Assembly (NCBI GenBank): GCA_025331435.1
Contig: JAIWNI010000098.1
Coordinates: forward strand, 40,234-104,233
Reading direction: 5' to 3'
DNA: 64,000 nt
From: Choanephora cucurbitarum
Taxonomy: Eukaryota > Mucoromycota > Mucoromycetes > Mucorales > Choanephoraceae
Both the position numbers and the translations under genes were made by a program. Below, piece by piece: positions 36,601 to 48,405 of this stretch; positions within the stretch are counted from its first letter, which is position 1, and the number at the start of each line of letters is the position of its first letter. A model generated the notes under the pieces. The model was given only the letters and a program-made list of their open reading frames with translations, was not told where the DNA came from and did not search any database.

Positions 36601-37904
36601 AGCCATGTGCTACTATTCGAAAAAACATAAAAATTCTTATTTGAAAGCTAATCAGTATTTAGAGGTCTAAGTGTGCTTAGCATGCTACATTACGTATACA
36701 ATGAGAATATTACAAGAAGGATAGCTTGATCCCATGTTGGAGTCCACTCGCTGGGTGGGACTGGGTCTGGGTTTGTGCCCCAGCCAACTATAAGTAATAC
36801 AACACCATGCAACACAATCAATGCCATAATAAATGTTTCAAGCCATCTAAAAATAAAACAATAAGTGTGCGATAAGAATCAATTTAAAGAATTCCCTTAC
36901 TTCCAACATAGAATTTTAGCAAAAAATAACCGTAAAGGATGTGAAGGAGAGAGCATTCGTAAGCTATTCCCATTCAATTCTATGATGCGTTTGGTTTCTT
37001 TGGTTTGAGTTTTAGGGTTTGGTGGTATGGATGAGGCTGTGTTTCTTGCACTGCTGTTTGAAAATGTTCTAGTTAAGGGTATTGCTTCAGTTATATCTGA
37101 TCTGCCAGTGGCATCCTTGGTATATTGTGCCTTTTTGCCTAACAATGTAGTTTGCTCATTCTCTGTTATTTGATTCGGACGGCTCTCAGCAAGTTGAATA
37201 TCCAAGAAAGTATCACTATTCAGGTTGTGTATATCAACCACTCTTCTTGATGATTGTCTGAGTGATCTCGAAAATGCGTGAAATAAAGCTTGCTTATCGA
37301 AGGAAAAAAAGCTGGCGATTTTTCTGTGTCTATGATCTGATCTGGCATCGATATGGGCAGGTTCATAAAGCCTGCTTCCAGGCCTGCTTTGAAAAGACAA
37401 TCTGCTGCTGGCTACGTTTGTACTGAAAGGAGTGTTGCTGTTATACATGTTATCGATAGCTGCATCAGGGTGAAGGAGACTGTTATTATCAGGACTGTTG
37501 CTGCGCCGACCTGGCATAGCTGATGCGTTGGCAGTTAAGCCTGCTGTATCAGAAAAATCATCATTGTCGTCAAAAGACGGCCTACTGTCAATTGTGAATC
37601 GTGATTCATATCGTTCTAGTGGAACAGGTATCGGCAAAGGGGAAGGAGGCGGGGAGACTCTACGTTCTTGCTCGAATTCCGTCATAAACTCTGCCATGCT
37701 GGGAGGGTTTCTTTTTTGAGTCTGGCGGCGATTCAGATCTGGTAAAGTCTTTGGTGTAAACGACATGAATGGAGTTGAAGATCCTTCATCAAGATCATCT
37801 CGCTGTGAGCTTGAATTCCCCAAATCGCCATCATCCAATTGCCTGAAAGCATTGCTCTGCACTCGTTTTTTGTTTATTGTACTTGTACTCCGTATAAAAG
37901 ACAT
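30677..37904 (-). CDS. CCH1: Voltage-gated calcium channel alpha subunit Cch1
   Basis: Plasma-membrane Ca2+ channel of the four-domain family; with Mid1 it forms the fungal high-affinity uptake system. Nineteen exons (all minus): 37904-36901, 36846-36694, 36635-36306, 36244-36189, 36124-35973, 35905-35824, 35758-35575, 35526-35061, 34986-34810, 34731-34614, 34560-32424, 32371-32192, 32135-31893, 31807-31729, 31665-31453, 31381-31281, 31205-31063, 31018-30916 and 30863-30677; 2035 aa. Pore segments are TGVQSWTD (I), SGEDWTT (II), SGEGWID (III) and TGEGWNS (IV), so the selectivity Glu is present in II-IV and is Gln in I. The S4 of domain III is arginine-rich (RGFRAFKALRALRLINLLG); that of IV is poor in Arg. 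An EF-hand-like region follows IVS6 (TWASVDTERTGYIKP). Seventeen introns are GT-AG; intron 13 (31808-31892) is AT-AC. The last short C-terminal exons are less certain. Confidence 0.92.
31808..31892 (-). other. AT-AC (U12-type) intron in CCH1
   Basis: Read on the minus strand, this 85-nt intron starts ATATCCTTTT, the exact U12 donor consensus. It has TTCTTAAC (31827-31820), close to the U12 branch site TTCCTTAAC, 12-13 nt before the acceptor, and it ends TTTAC. Splicing AGAAA to ATTTAAG restores NRDEIRKFKMTWASVDTERT, the conserved Cch1 sequence. No GT donor in the exon gives this frame, and using the nearby AAG acceptor breaks the frame. Confidence 0.88.
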
Positions 37905-38766
37905 ATGGCCATATTATAGCAGAACCAAAGAAAAAAGGAAACCTTAAATTAATGTATTTGAAGAATTAAGCACTCGGTACTTGCTTCGCTCTAATACCAA
38001 AATTCAGTAGCCAATAAAAATAAAACAATTAAAATTTTGATTTGCAAATTCTTTGGTGAATCCAGCTTGTAGATTTTTTATTTGTACTCATTGAAAGTCA
38101 GATATAGGCTCCTCTCGATCATAACAATTGGTTACTGACTTTCTTTTCTATGTAGATCATGTAGATTGCATAATTCCAATATACATCTTAGCATTGTCAT
38201 AGGGCTATTTTGCTAAAGCAGCTAGATTAACTATTATAAGCTTTTCTTTCTAAAGAGACATTGTTGCATTGAGTAATAAAGATCAGATGTTGGGCCTTTT
38301 GCTTTTCTTATTCCAAGTTAACAAAATAAGAAATACAAGAGAGTTTTTGAAGATCTGATTGTAAGTGATGTCCGTAAACACTATCACAAGATTCTCTAGA
38401 TACATACTAAATTCATTCGAAAAAATGAACTTCACAAAGACAGAATGCACAGTTTCGTGGATGTTCCACAATGTGAGAGCGGCACTCTTAAAACACAGCA
38501 TTAGACTTGTCAATCGAGTTACTTTCTTTTTGATGACAAGGAAAAGCTTACTCAAAGAAATCAGACAGGGAACTACAACTGGTACTTCTTAATTAGAAGA
38601 GCCTTTTATCATAGAATCCAAGTCTGTATTAAAGTAATAGAGAAGACAAATGGATTAAGCTTGCAAAATTCAAAAGATACATATATTTTAAGAGTTGATT
38701 TTGGAAAACAAATTAAAGAGCTCTTTTCTTGTCTTTATTTACTTTGAGCCAAATGGAGAGTCAATG
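37905..38766. other. Intergenic region upstream of CCH1
   Basis: AT-rich, contains the CCH1 promoter and the 3' region of the secreted-protein gene. No supported gene; a 90-codon minus frame at 38283-38555 shows no domain. Confidence 0.5.
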
Positions 38767-39237
38767 TTATGATATGGAGAAGACAAGAAAAGCAAAGCAG
38801 TTAGCAAAGAAAAGATGACAGAAATTATGAGAAGCAGAAGAAATATGTAATCGACCATACTTTCCAATTGAATCATCAGGATAAGGTGCTGTTTGTGTCG
38901 CTTTTGTACTAGTAGTTGAGTTTGTTAGATTAAGTGATAATGTGTTTGAGAATTGGGTATGAGTTGAAGGCTGGAAGGAAGTAACAGTTGCATATGAAGT
39001 GGTACTGTTGGCTGTAATGGATGTACTGAAAGTAATATTCGTGTAATTGCTCATAGACGGCACACTCATAGTTAAACTAGGAATAGCATTGAAGCTGCTA
39101 TTCGAGGTGAAAGTAATGAGAGTACTATAAGTTGACAGAGACTCAATCTTTTGACTGGTTTCTTGTATTTGTATTTGAGCAGAACTTAGAGATATCAAAC
39201 AAGCAGTCAACATAATGCGTCGTATGTATATCTTCAT
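38767..39237 (-). CDS. Small secreted or surface Ser/Thr-rich protein
   Basis: Single-exon model of 156 aa from the ATG at 39237. Residues 1-20 are a signal peptide (MKIYIRRIMLTACLISLSSA). The mature part is about 40 percent Ser/Thr with several N-glycosylation sites (NSS, NYT, NIT, NST, NLT), as in fungal cell-wall proteins. The C-terminus is hydrophobic (CHLFFANCFAFLVFSIS) and could be a GPI signal, though no clear omega site is visible. A GTATGG donor near 38862 leaves open that the last 30 codons are intronic. No known family recognised. Confidence 0.6.
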   Translation of the reverse strand: MKIYIRRIMLTACLISLSSAQIQIQETSQKIESLSTYSTLITFTSNSSFNAIPSLTMSVPSMSNYTNITFSTSITANSTTSYATVTSFQPSTHTQFSNTLSLNLTNSTTSTKATQTAPYPDDSIGKYGRLHISSASHNFCHLFFANCFAFLVFSIS

Positions 39238-39805
39238 GGCCCTTTGATAGAAAAAAAAGTAAGGTAATAGAAGTGATATGTACAAAGTATAAAGGATATC
39301 GAAAAAAAAGAGTATTTAGGAACAAATTGGCTTTAAAAGGAGATATATATATAAGAAAAGCAAAAAAAGGGGGTAGATTGTACTAGTGATAATCAAAGGA
39401 GTCATTGAAAAAATTCTATTATTTGATCAACTTTAGGTTTTTGAAGTAATATCAGTCTTCTGTGGATCCTTGCTTATGATTCAACAAACAAATCTATGTA
39501 GGATAATCATCGGTAAACATAAACAAATAGAGTGTCTTATACAAACATGAGCATTGTGGTCTAAATAGATTCGATCTAACCTTCCCCCCTTTCAATTGAT
39601 AGTTCTATGGTTTATGCTATGATCTCATTTGCTTTGTCTTACTGGGTGACAAGAATAGAGTAAAGAAATGAAAAGAGAAGAAAAAGAGCCATAGATTTCT
39701 TGTAGATAACAGACTGTAGCCAGAAACTATTTTGTTTATTATACACAGCCGGTTATATTAAAATGCATGAAATTAAAATCAAACAATCTCCTTTTTTTTA
39801 CTCTT
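39238..39805. other. Intergenic region
   Basis: Promoter side of the secreted-protein gene and 3' side of endonuclease V. No gene seen. Confidence 0.55.
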
Positions 39806-40740
39806 TTAGACAGAGAGATTTTCTCTGATATAAGCTCTACTCAAACAATCAGCTGCACGAATCGGTTCAGGTATACGGTATTTGGGAGAGGTGGCAAGAA
39901 CTACTTTAATAGCAGTTTGAAGTGAAATTCGATGGCCTTGACTGATGTATACAGGATTTGATGCTGTCTTAGATGTTCTGACAGCAGCACCATAACACAA
40001 CTGGCTTGTGTTTCCTATCAAGTTATAGACATCACCTCTTTTTAACAAAACTTTTTTACATGCGCTCTTGATACAGTGCATATCATCAAATTCGGATGGA
40101 ATTACCAAGAAGTTTTTGGCAACCCCTACAGTAGGTGTATTCGACAATACTCCTAAATGACAAGCGATACCAAATCTTCGTGGGTGCAATAAGCCATTTC
40201 CTTGAAAGCGAATGAACAACCATCTAACATGGAGGATGGAAAACTAGGGCGCACTTACCATCCACTAAGATTACTTGAGGGTATAAATGAGGCTCTTCTT
40301 TTTTCAACTGATTTAGTAGGGACAACAAAGGGTTCACTTCACGAAAAGCCAAGTATCCAGAAATATATGGAAGATGTAGTTTTGTTGGCAGAAACCTTTT
40401 GTAAACTACCTGAGCATCAAACTGTTGAACTTACCGATATATCTAATTAGATGATGGTGTGAAAATACCTCTAAGCTGGGAAACTCCATCACAACCAAGC
40501 AGGCTATCGCGTTTTCAAAGTCGTCCAACGGAAAGCTTAAGTCTACGCCAGCAACATACTTAAGATCGCCTAACGTGTCTGCGTTGAAAGTGATCATGTC
40601 ATGTAAAAGAAGTTGTTCGCGTATCCTCTCTTGCTCCCTATTGAGTGATGAATAAAGACTCATCCAGAAGAAGATTCCACAATTTACTTATTCCATTCGC
40701 CTCGTTGTGCCTCTGTGGGATCTCGATCGTAGTTTGTCAT
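39806..40740 (-). CDS. Endonuclease V
   Basis: Four exons on minus: 40740-40688, 40637-40469, 40409-40259 and 40200-39806. Introns are 50-59 nt GT-AG and all phases agree; 255 aa. Endonuclease V cleaves next to deoxyinosine in DNA, and in eukaryotes mainly inosine in RNA. Family blocks in order: [11 protein letters not shown] (first catalytic Asp), [20 protein letters not shown] (catalytic Glu), [18 protein letters not shown] (second Asp; wedge-region residues), [19 protein letters not shown], and [16 protein letters not shown]. Intron 2 could alternatively end four codons earlier (adding FDAQ); the shorter form fits the family better. Length is normal for the family. It is convergent with nothing and ends in an AT-rich gap. 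Confidence 0.92.
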
Positions 40741-41885
40741 TAGAACAGAACAAAAAAAAAAATACAAAAGCTGTTGGCTAAAGTACCTAAAAAAATCACT
40801 CTTTTGAAAGTTTTTATTTTGATAGAGTCAGGTTCAAAGATAACAAGATCAAGGACAAAATCATGAGCATATGCTGCAAAAGAGTAGCCCTTTGCTAGTA
40901 TAAAATTGGTTTTCTTAGTCAAATCAAACTGATACCACTAGAGGCAACTATGAGTACTTGGCTAATAGTATTAATGATATCAATTTTAAAGATTATTTCT
41001 CTGAATGTAACATTCAGTCTCTTTACTTTTAGCGAAATGTCTCGTAGTCGAGAATAGAAAAGACTTTCACTATGAACATTGTTAAATCCTTTGGCATTTT
41101 GAAATATAATATTTATAACCAAAAAAAGAGATAGCCAACAAGATGATCCAATGATTCAACTTTCATGCTTACTATATGTTGTTGGATGCAATACGAACAA
41201 CAGATTTTAGTTGAAAGCAAAATACATTGCAGCACTACTTTTGCCACATGTATGCTGATGCTGGTCAAACCAGCGTGACGTTTAGCGCATATTTCTCAGT
41301 AGGGGGTTTAATGATCGCATTGAGCTTTATATTCAGGGCTACTACAGGCGAGACAAGAAGGGTAGAGAATCAAAAAGAATTAAGATTCTTGATTCTCAGG
41401 GATTTCATATTGAGATCAATTTAAGAGCACACTCTCTAATCGAGCAATTACTATGTCAACATTGATGCCAATGATATGAACAACGGCCTCTGCTACACTC
41501 ACAGGCAGTTGAAATTCATGATCTAATAACAATTTCAGGCTAGATTCTGCGAATTTCAACTGCCTATGAGCGTATCAAGTATATGAAAGGCTTCATAAAA
41601 TAGAGCGTAGGTAAACTGATCGCTTTCCATAAATTAACTGGTACCACGATTTTCTTTATGATAGAAAGGCCACCAAATTTCTGTTGAAAGTTCGGTAATG
41701 AATTAATTGATGAAGCAGTAACTATAGAATGAGAGCATCTTATTGCATACCATCAATAAGCTTTTAAAGATACCTCATCGAATCTGATGGTGGATACACT
41801 AAATCAAAATAAGGAGTCACGATGAATGCTAAGTTAAGGCTCTACAAGACCATTTTACCCAATAAGTGAACACATAACTCAAAGT
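40741..41885. other. Intergenic region, no gene; short inverted repeat
   Basis: AT-rich. Contains a 15-bp inverted repeat AGGCAGTTGAAATTC (41503-41517) with its complement at 41551-41565, loop 33 nt. No coding region supported; a 5' relic of the DIRS-like element may be present. Confidence 0.5.
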
Positions 41886-41931
41886 AAGCTACTCGATTTA
41901 AATATGCCTACTAGGGAAATTTAAGGAGGAG

Positions 41932-44016
41932 ATGCGAAGCCTCACAACACAAGTAAGGTCACATTTAGAGAAATTGGGGTTCATAATCAACTACAAAAAG
42001 AGTATGTTGGAACCCAAGAAATCCAAGGAATTTTTAGGCTATCGTCTCAACACAAAGAAGATGAAGATATCCGTGCCAGAGTTGAAGATCAGCAATTTAA
42101 AGCGCATGATACAGCAAGCCAAGACATCAACACCAAAGTTATGCTGTCGATTGGGAAAAATGACGTCATTGATAGCAGCGATCAGAAAAGCACTACTGCA
42201 TATACCTTACTTCATAGAGATCTAGCGAGAGCTATATACAACGCACATTAGAAGAAGACAAGTTCTCTGATAACAACGACATCAGGATTTTGGAAACCAG
42301 AGGAGACTCAGTACTCAATCAACGTAAGAGAGATAATGACGATCCTATTTCGATCCAACTCCATGCAAAAGACTGCGAAGACTGCAAAGACTCGACGATA
42401 AAAACATTCTCAGATAGCATAACAGTATTGAAGTACACGATGAAATCTGGAGGAATCTTGTCAATCATATTACAAGACCTTGTGCTACAGATACAGAACA
42501 TCTGCAACACCCACAACATACAAGTAGGACATCAACGTATCCTAGGAGCAAAGAACGCTCAAGCGGATCAGTTAAGCAGAATCAAACAACCATTATACGA
42601 ACAATGATACCAGCGAAGATGTTCAAGACAATCTACAAAAGATGGGGTCTACTAACAATAGATGCATTCACTGCAAGACACAACCACCAACTACCACAGT
42701 ACTGGTCACTACATCAGGATCCCGGAGCAATAGATGCAGATGCACTCCAACAGAATTGAAACATGAGGGACTGTATTTACACCCTCCATAGAAGCTGATT
42801 CCCAGAGTACTCGGAGAGATGAAACGACAACAACTAAAGAAGATTGTCCTAGTGACACCTAAGTAGCCCAGCCAATTTTGGTATGCAATGATTTTATAGA
42901 TAAAGATTCACCCACAACCAATAGTTTGGCAGATACAAAGGAGACGATCATTGATCGCTTGGAAATTATACGCGCCTTCCGCAAAAAAGAAGAAGTAACT
43001 GAGGAAGCGATTTAGTTTTTACAGAAGAGAAATTGAAGCACGACAATAAAGCATACAGCAATGGATGAAAGCATTGGACGGAATGGTGCAACAAGAAGCA
43101 AAAAGATCCTTGCGAGCACAACCTAACAAACGTCTTGTTATTTTTGGCAGATCAAAAGAACTATAGCACTCAACATTTGAACACATCAAAATCAACAATA
43201 GCTTCCGTTTTTTATGTTTTTCATAAAAAGAAGAAATCAAAAGCAGAACATTCGGTTATAAAAGTTTTTTTTTATGGCGAAAAGAGAGAAAACAGTGAAA
43301 ATACCAATAAAGCAACAATTATTTACATGGGGCATAACAGTATTTAGGTATACATCAGAAGGAAACTATATTTACAACAACTACAAGCAAAATTGATATT
43401 GTTATTATGTATGACAACAATGCGGCGACCAAGATCGGATATTGGCCGACTGCAACAGAGACATCACAACCAACAAAGAACATGAATGGGGCGAAGCAAC
43501 AATCCATTCAAGAGAACCGAAACAAGGATAGGTGAAATCCACCGCCCTAAGTAATTACCCAGGAGATGAACAACTGTGTCCGGTTACAAAGTTCAAAATT
43601 TACAAAACGAACAAGACAAAAGGTAAAATCTTCCAGAGGATCATACAATAATCCTTGTCTACATTGACCAAATGGGAAAACAACCAAAAATATCTAGCCT
43701 GACCACAAAAGCAACCTGGATAAAAGCAGAAATGGAGGCAGCAGGAATTGACACGACACATTTCCGAGCCCTTTTTATTAGAGCGGCATCAAGTACAAAA
43801 GCAGTAGAATTAGGACAGCCGATACAAGCGGTGAAGAAGCATACATATTGTAGTTTGTACATAATATTTGAATGCTTTTACTACAAGCCATCGTCTCAAA
43901 CTTCGTCCACTGTAACCATCAACAATTCTGCGGACAACAGTATCACACTGGAAGTCGGAGTGAAGGCAACTGGGGTTGGTTTAGGAACGACAAACAATTT
44001 AGGCATTTGGAAATAG
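41932..44016 (+). mobile_element. DIRS/Ngaro-like tyrosine-recombinase retrotransposon, decayed
   Basis: Fragments in order match a DIRS-type pol. RT thumb: LGFIINYKKSMLEPKKSKEF followed by LGYRLNTKKM (41950-42070). RNase H and DIRS connection: SDSITVLKYTMKSGG and GHQRILGAKNAQADQLSRI (42400-42590), then GLLTIDAFTARHNHQLPQYW (42640-42710). Tyrosine recombinase C-terminus: WIKAEMEAAGIDTTHFRALF with IRAASSTKAVELGQPIQAV, CFYYKPSSQTSSTVTI and GVKATGVGLGTT (43715-44010). Stops and frameshifts separate the pieces, and the RT catalytic YxDD block was not found. Terminal repeats could not be located. Confidence 0.72.
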
Positions 44017-44466
44017 GCAGTTTATTGGAAATGCTCTAAGTCCAGAGACGCTTTAATAAGAATAGTAAATACTGTCATGCGCTTTATATGATGATGGTGA
44101 TGTCCAGAGAAGCTTTGTTTTCAATGATCTGTTTTTTTTTTTGAAAAAAAAAGAAGCTTGCATATCAGCACTCTTTTTGTCTCCTTAGCATGTTTAAGTC
44201 GCTTCCTATAAGAGCAGCTCGCTATTTTCTTCATTTTCTTCTTTCTTTTAGTTTCCTTTTTCGAGGGTTAAAAACAAATACAAAATGGATTAGTTTCTTC
44301 ATTCTCTTTGTCTCCATCGTCTCTGATAGCAGCCTACATTCAGCTGGCTTAGGGTAATAGAGAAAGAGAGACTCTTTCTTTGTAAAAATAAACCATACTT
44401 TGCGTTCATTTGCTTAAATTCTTGTTAGGAACTCAGCAACAAAATGTATTAAAAAATAAAGATATA

Positions 44467-45265
44467 CAGTGCTCCCAGTCAGCCAGACCAGCTTCTACCT
44501 ATGGACCGCAGAGCAAGAAGACCTGCAACATCATCAGCCGATCAGTCAACAGTATGCTGGTACTGCCAACCCGAAAAGAATCCATTGCTTGACTTCCAAG
44601 AAAAAAAAGAGACACTTCAAGAGCTACAAGCGCAATACTCAACCGATCAGTTAGACCAGCCTCTACCTATAGATCGGAGAGCAAGATAGTTTCAACTTCA
44701 TCAGCCGATCAGTCAACAGCATGCTGGTACTGCCAACCCGAAAAGAATCCGTTGCTAGAATTCTTGTTAAGAATTCAGGAAAAAAAAATATTGAAAGCCC
44801 AGACATAGGGTGCTTTCAAAGATCCAGACACAGTGCTCCCAGTCAGCCAGACCAGCTTCTACCTATGGACCGCAGAGCAAGAAGACCTGCAACATCATCA
44901 GCCGATCAGTCAACAGTATGCTGGTACTGCCAACCCGAAAAGAATCCATTGCTTGACTTCCAAGAAAAAAAAGAGACACTTCAAGAGCTACAAGCGCAAT
45001 ACTCAACCGATCAGTTAGACCAGCCTCTACCTATAGATCGGAGAGCAAGATAGTTTCAACTTCATCAGCCGATCAGTCAACAGCATGCTGGTACTGCCAA
45101 CCCGAAAAGAATCCGTTGCTAGAATTCTTGTTAAGAATTCAGGAAAAAAAAATATTGAAAGCCCAGACATAGGGTGCTTTCAAAGATCCAGACACAGTAC
45201 TCAACCAACCAGTTAGACTAGCCTCTAACTATAGATCGGAGAGCAAGATCAGTCAACAGTATGCT
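44467..45265 (+). repeat. 364-bp tandem repeat with nested half-units
   Basis: CAGTGCTCCCAGTCAGCCAG begins at 44467 and again at 44831; a third, partial unit starts at about 45195 and ends near 45265. The two full units appear almost identical. Within each unit two diverged halves share CGATCAGTCAACAG, GCTGGTACTGCCAACCCGAA and ACCTAT(G/A)GA. Open frames of about 60-110 codons run through it (Gln/Arg-rich, e.g. QEKKETLQELQAQYSTDQLD) but are interrupted; coding status is unclear. Confidence 0.85.
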
Positions 45266-45325
45266 GGCACTAAGATAAAAAAAGTTATGGGAATATTTAG
45301 AACACCCCAGTGACTCACTTTTTTT

Positions 45326-45412
45326 GATTAAAGTTCCGCGCACCAAGGTTTTGCACCAAGGTTTTGTCAAACGCCTACGTAGGCATTTGAACAGCCAATA
45401 ATATTCGAGCAT
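45326..45412 (+). repeat. MULE left terminal inverted repeat
   Basis: 87 bp. Inverse of 49061-49134 apart from the 13-bp duplication (ACCAAGGTTTTGC unit twice) and one mismatch in the palindrome. Confidence 0.9.
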
Positions 45413-45485
45413 TTTTGGTGCCTGAAGATTTTTTTTTTTTGCTTTTTCGAATTAAACCTTTTTTTCTTTCTGTTATTTTTCTATT

Positions 45486-48387
45486 ATGAACTCTCAAGTA
45501 TCTTTAGACAACTCTCAACTTACCGTTACCAATTCTCAAATAAGACGAATGACGACTAGTGACACTGTCACTTGTGACTGGGATGATTTTAGTGATGCTG
45601 AATCGCTTGTTTTTGACGAAACTAACGAGGAAAGCGAATACGAAGTTGTATCCACCGTCGTTGCCGAATCCTCCAACAACATGAAGGAAGAATTTGGAAA
45701 AATCCTCTTTGTAGGTGCCAAGTTCAGATGCTCAGACGAGCTTCGTGAAAAAGCACAAGCTTTGGGCAAAGAGTTCATTTGCCCAATCACCACTGCTAAA
45801 AGTAGCAATAACAGCTACATTATTTTGCAATGTAGACATGGCGGTACTTACAGAAAGGTCAAGAAAGTCGAAGTTGACGCTGAGCGAGAAGAAAGCTCCG
45901 AGAGTATGTGGTGCATAGAGAATTATAAACGAAATGGATTAGCTGAATCAAGCGATTGACTGGACTCCTTTTTCGTAGATACCACAAGAGTGGACGACGC
46001 TATCAATCTGGCAGAAAGCGATGCCCTTTGCGCATCTATGCGTCTGTAGGACGCGATACTGAGAGGCCCTGGGAGGTTCGCCAAGTCACTCTTGAGCATA
46101 ACCATGCTCTTAGCAGTGACTTGTCAACCTATTCGGTCTTCAGGAAGCTTCTCCCCGAAGATTTCGAAGTGGCTTGTAGTATGATGAAGAAAGGAGAAAC
46201 TCCTAAAAGTGTTTTGAAGGTAAGATGAGCTTCTTTATACTATATATTATTTATACAGCTATGTTCATTTCGACGATGTTGCATTTGAGAGATGAATATT
46301 TTGTTGATGGAATGTCTTTTAACACAAAATAAAAAGAGGAAACAAAGAATAAGTGGTTTGATTTCATATCCTTTTCTCGTCTTGTATTATTTTTGCTGCT
46401 TCAGACCAGATTCTTTTACTTTTAAATTCGACAGAATTTCATTTTATTCTTTCATTTGTCAATACTAATATACGCACATCTTACTAGTTGTTGGTAGAAA
46501 AGCAAGTTGATAATGGCATCACATTAAGCGACTTGCATAACATTCAGCAACGCTTCTGCAATGACCAGTTTTCTGGTATGCCTGAGTTTGTCTCAGATTT
46601 GGAGCAAACTGGGCATCAAGTACGTACCAGAGTAGACAGTGATGATAAGGTGAATGCTGTCTTCTTCATGCATGAGCATGGAAGGGATGAGCTCAGACGA
46701 CTCCCTGAAAGTGTCATCATTGATGCAACATACAAGACCAACAGCCACCGCATGGTGTTGCTCAACATTGTTGTTGCAGGCACAGTAGCTTCAGAGTATC
46801 GCCGAAGCCAACTTGCAACCATCCATGTTGCTGGATGTTGGATGAGAAAGGAGACTACCGAGTCTTATGAGTGGGCCATGAAGCAACTGAGAAGCATTGC
46901 CTGGCCTAGTGGAACTGATCCCAGTCTTCTTCCTGACAACTTTGTCACTGATAAGGATCAAGCCTTGATGAATGCTATTAAGGTTGTGTTTCCTGAGTCA
47001 AAACACATTTTGTGTTATGTGCACATTGTGCACAACTTTATGAAAAGACTCATCAAAAGCATGAGCAAGAAAGTCCTGCTTGGTAATTTAATATTGAATT
47101 TTCTTATGAGTAAAGACAACTTATTTTTGCATTGCTCTTCTTTGTAGACAAAGAAAGCCGCCCTTTGCTGGAAAAGCGATTCAAAGCTATTATTCACAAG
47201 ATAGCTTTTCAATCCAACACCAAGGAAGCATTGATAGGCTTCAAGAATGAGTATGATGCATTTGTCTCTCAAGATAATTTTTGCGTTGATAAAGGCAAAG
47301 AAATGAAAACATATCTTGACAGGTAATGTGAATGAAAATAAGTTTTAGAGCATTTAGCATGAATTTTTCTCACGTTCAAACTTGTATAGCATGATGGCCT
47401 TTCGTCGCCATTGGGTTGGCTATTATGTCAACACCTACATGCATATGGGCAATCGCACGTCCAACAGAGTCGAAAGTACTCACAATGGCATTAAACACCA
47501 CAACAAGACATCTTCTGGTTCGCTTGGCTTGGTGACCAAAAAAATTCGCGAATGGGTTGAAGGAAGAGTGAGTTAATTGTTACAATTGTGTCTGGATCAA
47601 GTTTGGTTAATTCGCTTTATTTTCAAATACAGGAAAGCTACAGAAACAGACAAACTGTGCGTGAGTCTTTGTTTGAAACGATCTTGAAGGATAAGACTGG
47701 CCATGAAATTGATGACAAGATGAGCCAACTGAGAGGCAGGATTACCAGCTTTGCCTTTGATTGTATTCGTTTCAGATACATCAGTTTGATGGACAACAAA
47801 GCTGATCCTGATTATGTCTCTCACGTGGATCCTACTACGGGTAAATGCCTTTGCGAATTGCGTAGAGCATACCGTCTTCCTTGCAGACATCGAATTGCAA
47901 GATATGATGGTCCTATTCCACTAGCTACTGTCCACAGAAGATGGCACAGTATGTATCAGAATGGCAGAGGTTAGTAGATTAGAGTACAGAGTATCAAACA
48001 AATGTTTAATATCCTTGTTTTTAAGTTGCTACTATTGCTGAAATGACAAATGCCAGCAAGGAGCATGACCTTGAAGAGCATGAAGTCAGAAAGCCTGTAG
48101 AGGTTCAGTTGCAGAAGCTGCAATATATCAATGCAGACTTAAAAACTCAAGGAGAAAGAATCAGCTTAGAGGATGAGCTTAGAGCAATCATAAGCAAGTA
48201 TTCTGATGACAAGCAAGTTGAGCGCATCCTTCCTCCTCCAATAGTATATGACATCAAAGGTCGTCCTAAAAACACTACCCGAGAAAAAATTGCTTTGGAG
48301 AGAGAGATGGACAAAATCGCTCAACTTGCCAAACAAGTAAAAGTAAGTCAAAAAGAAGTTGCCCAAGGTATTGATGCCAAAAACTGA
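45486..48387 (+). CDS. MULE transposase with SWIM zinc finger
   Basis: Seven exons: 45486-45907, 45979-46219, 46488-47082, 47148-47322, 47390-47567, 47633-47969 and 48026-48387. The phases give 769 aa without a stop. A FAR1-like N-terminal region (HGGTYRKVKK ... RKRCPLRIYA ... LEHNHAL) is followed by the MULE DDE domain: VIIDATYKTNSHRMVLL (Asp), FVTDKDQALMNAIKVVFP (Asp), HILCYVHIVHNF, and GNRTSNRVESTHNGIK (Glu). A SWIM finger follows, GKCLCELRRAYRLPCRHR. The C-terminal KGRPKN is of the type common in these proteins. Intron 1 uses a weak GTGGTG donor and intron 2 is unusually long (268 nt), so the 5' part of the model is less secure. A GTATTG donor at 48370 and a CTAG acceptor near 48430 could splice it in frame to the OTU region. 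Confidence 0.8.
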
Positions 48388-48405
48388 AATTAACATAGAC
48401 ACTAA

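Noticed and set aside
44467..45265. CRISPR-like or LTR interpretation of the tandem repeat
   Set aside because: Units are adjacent without spacers and not separated by an internal region.
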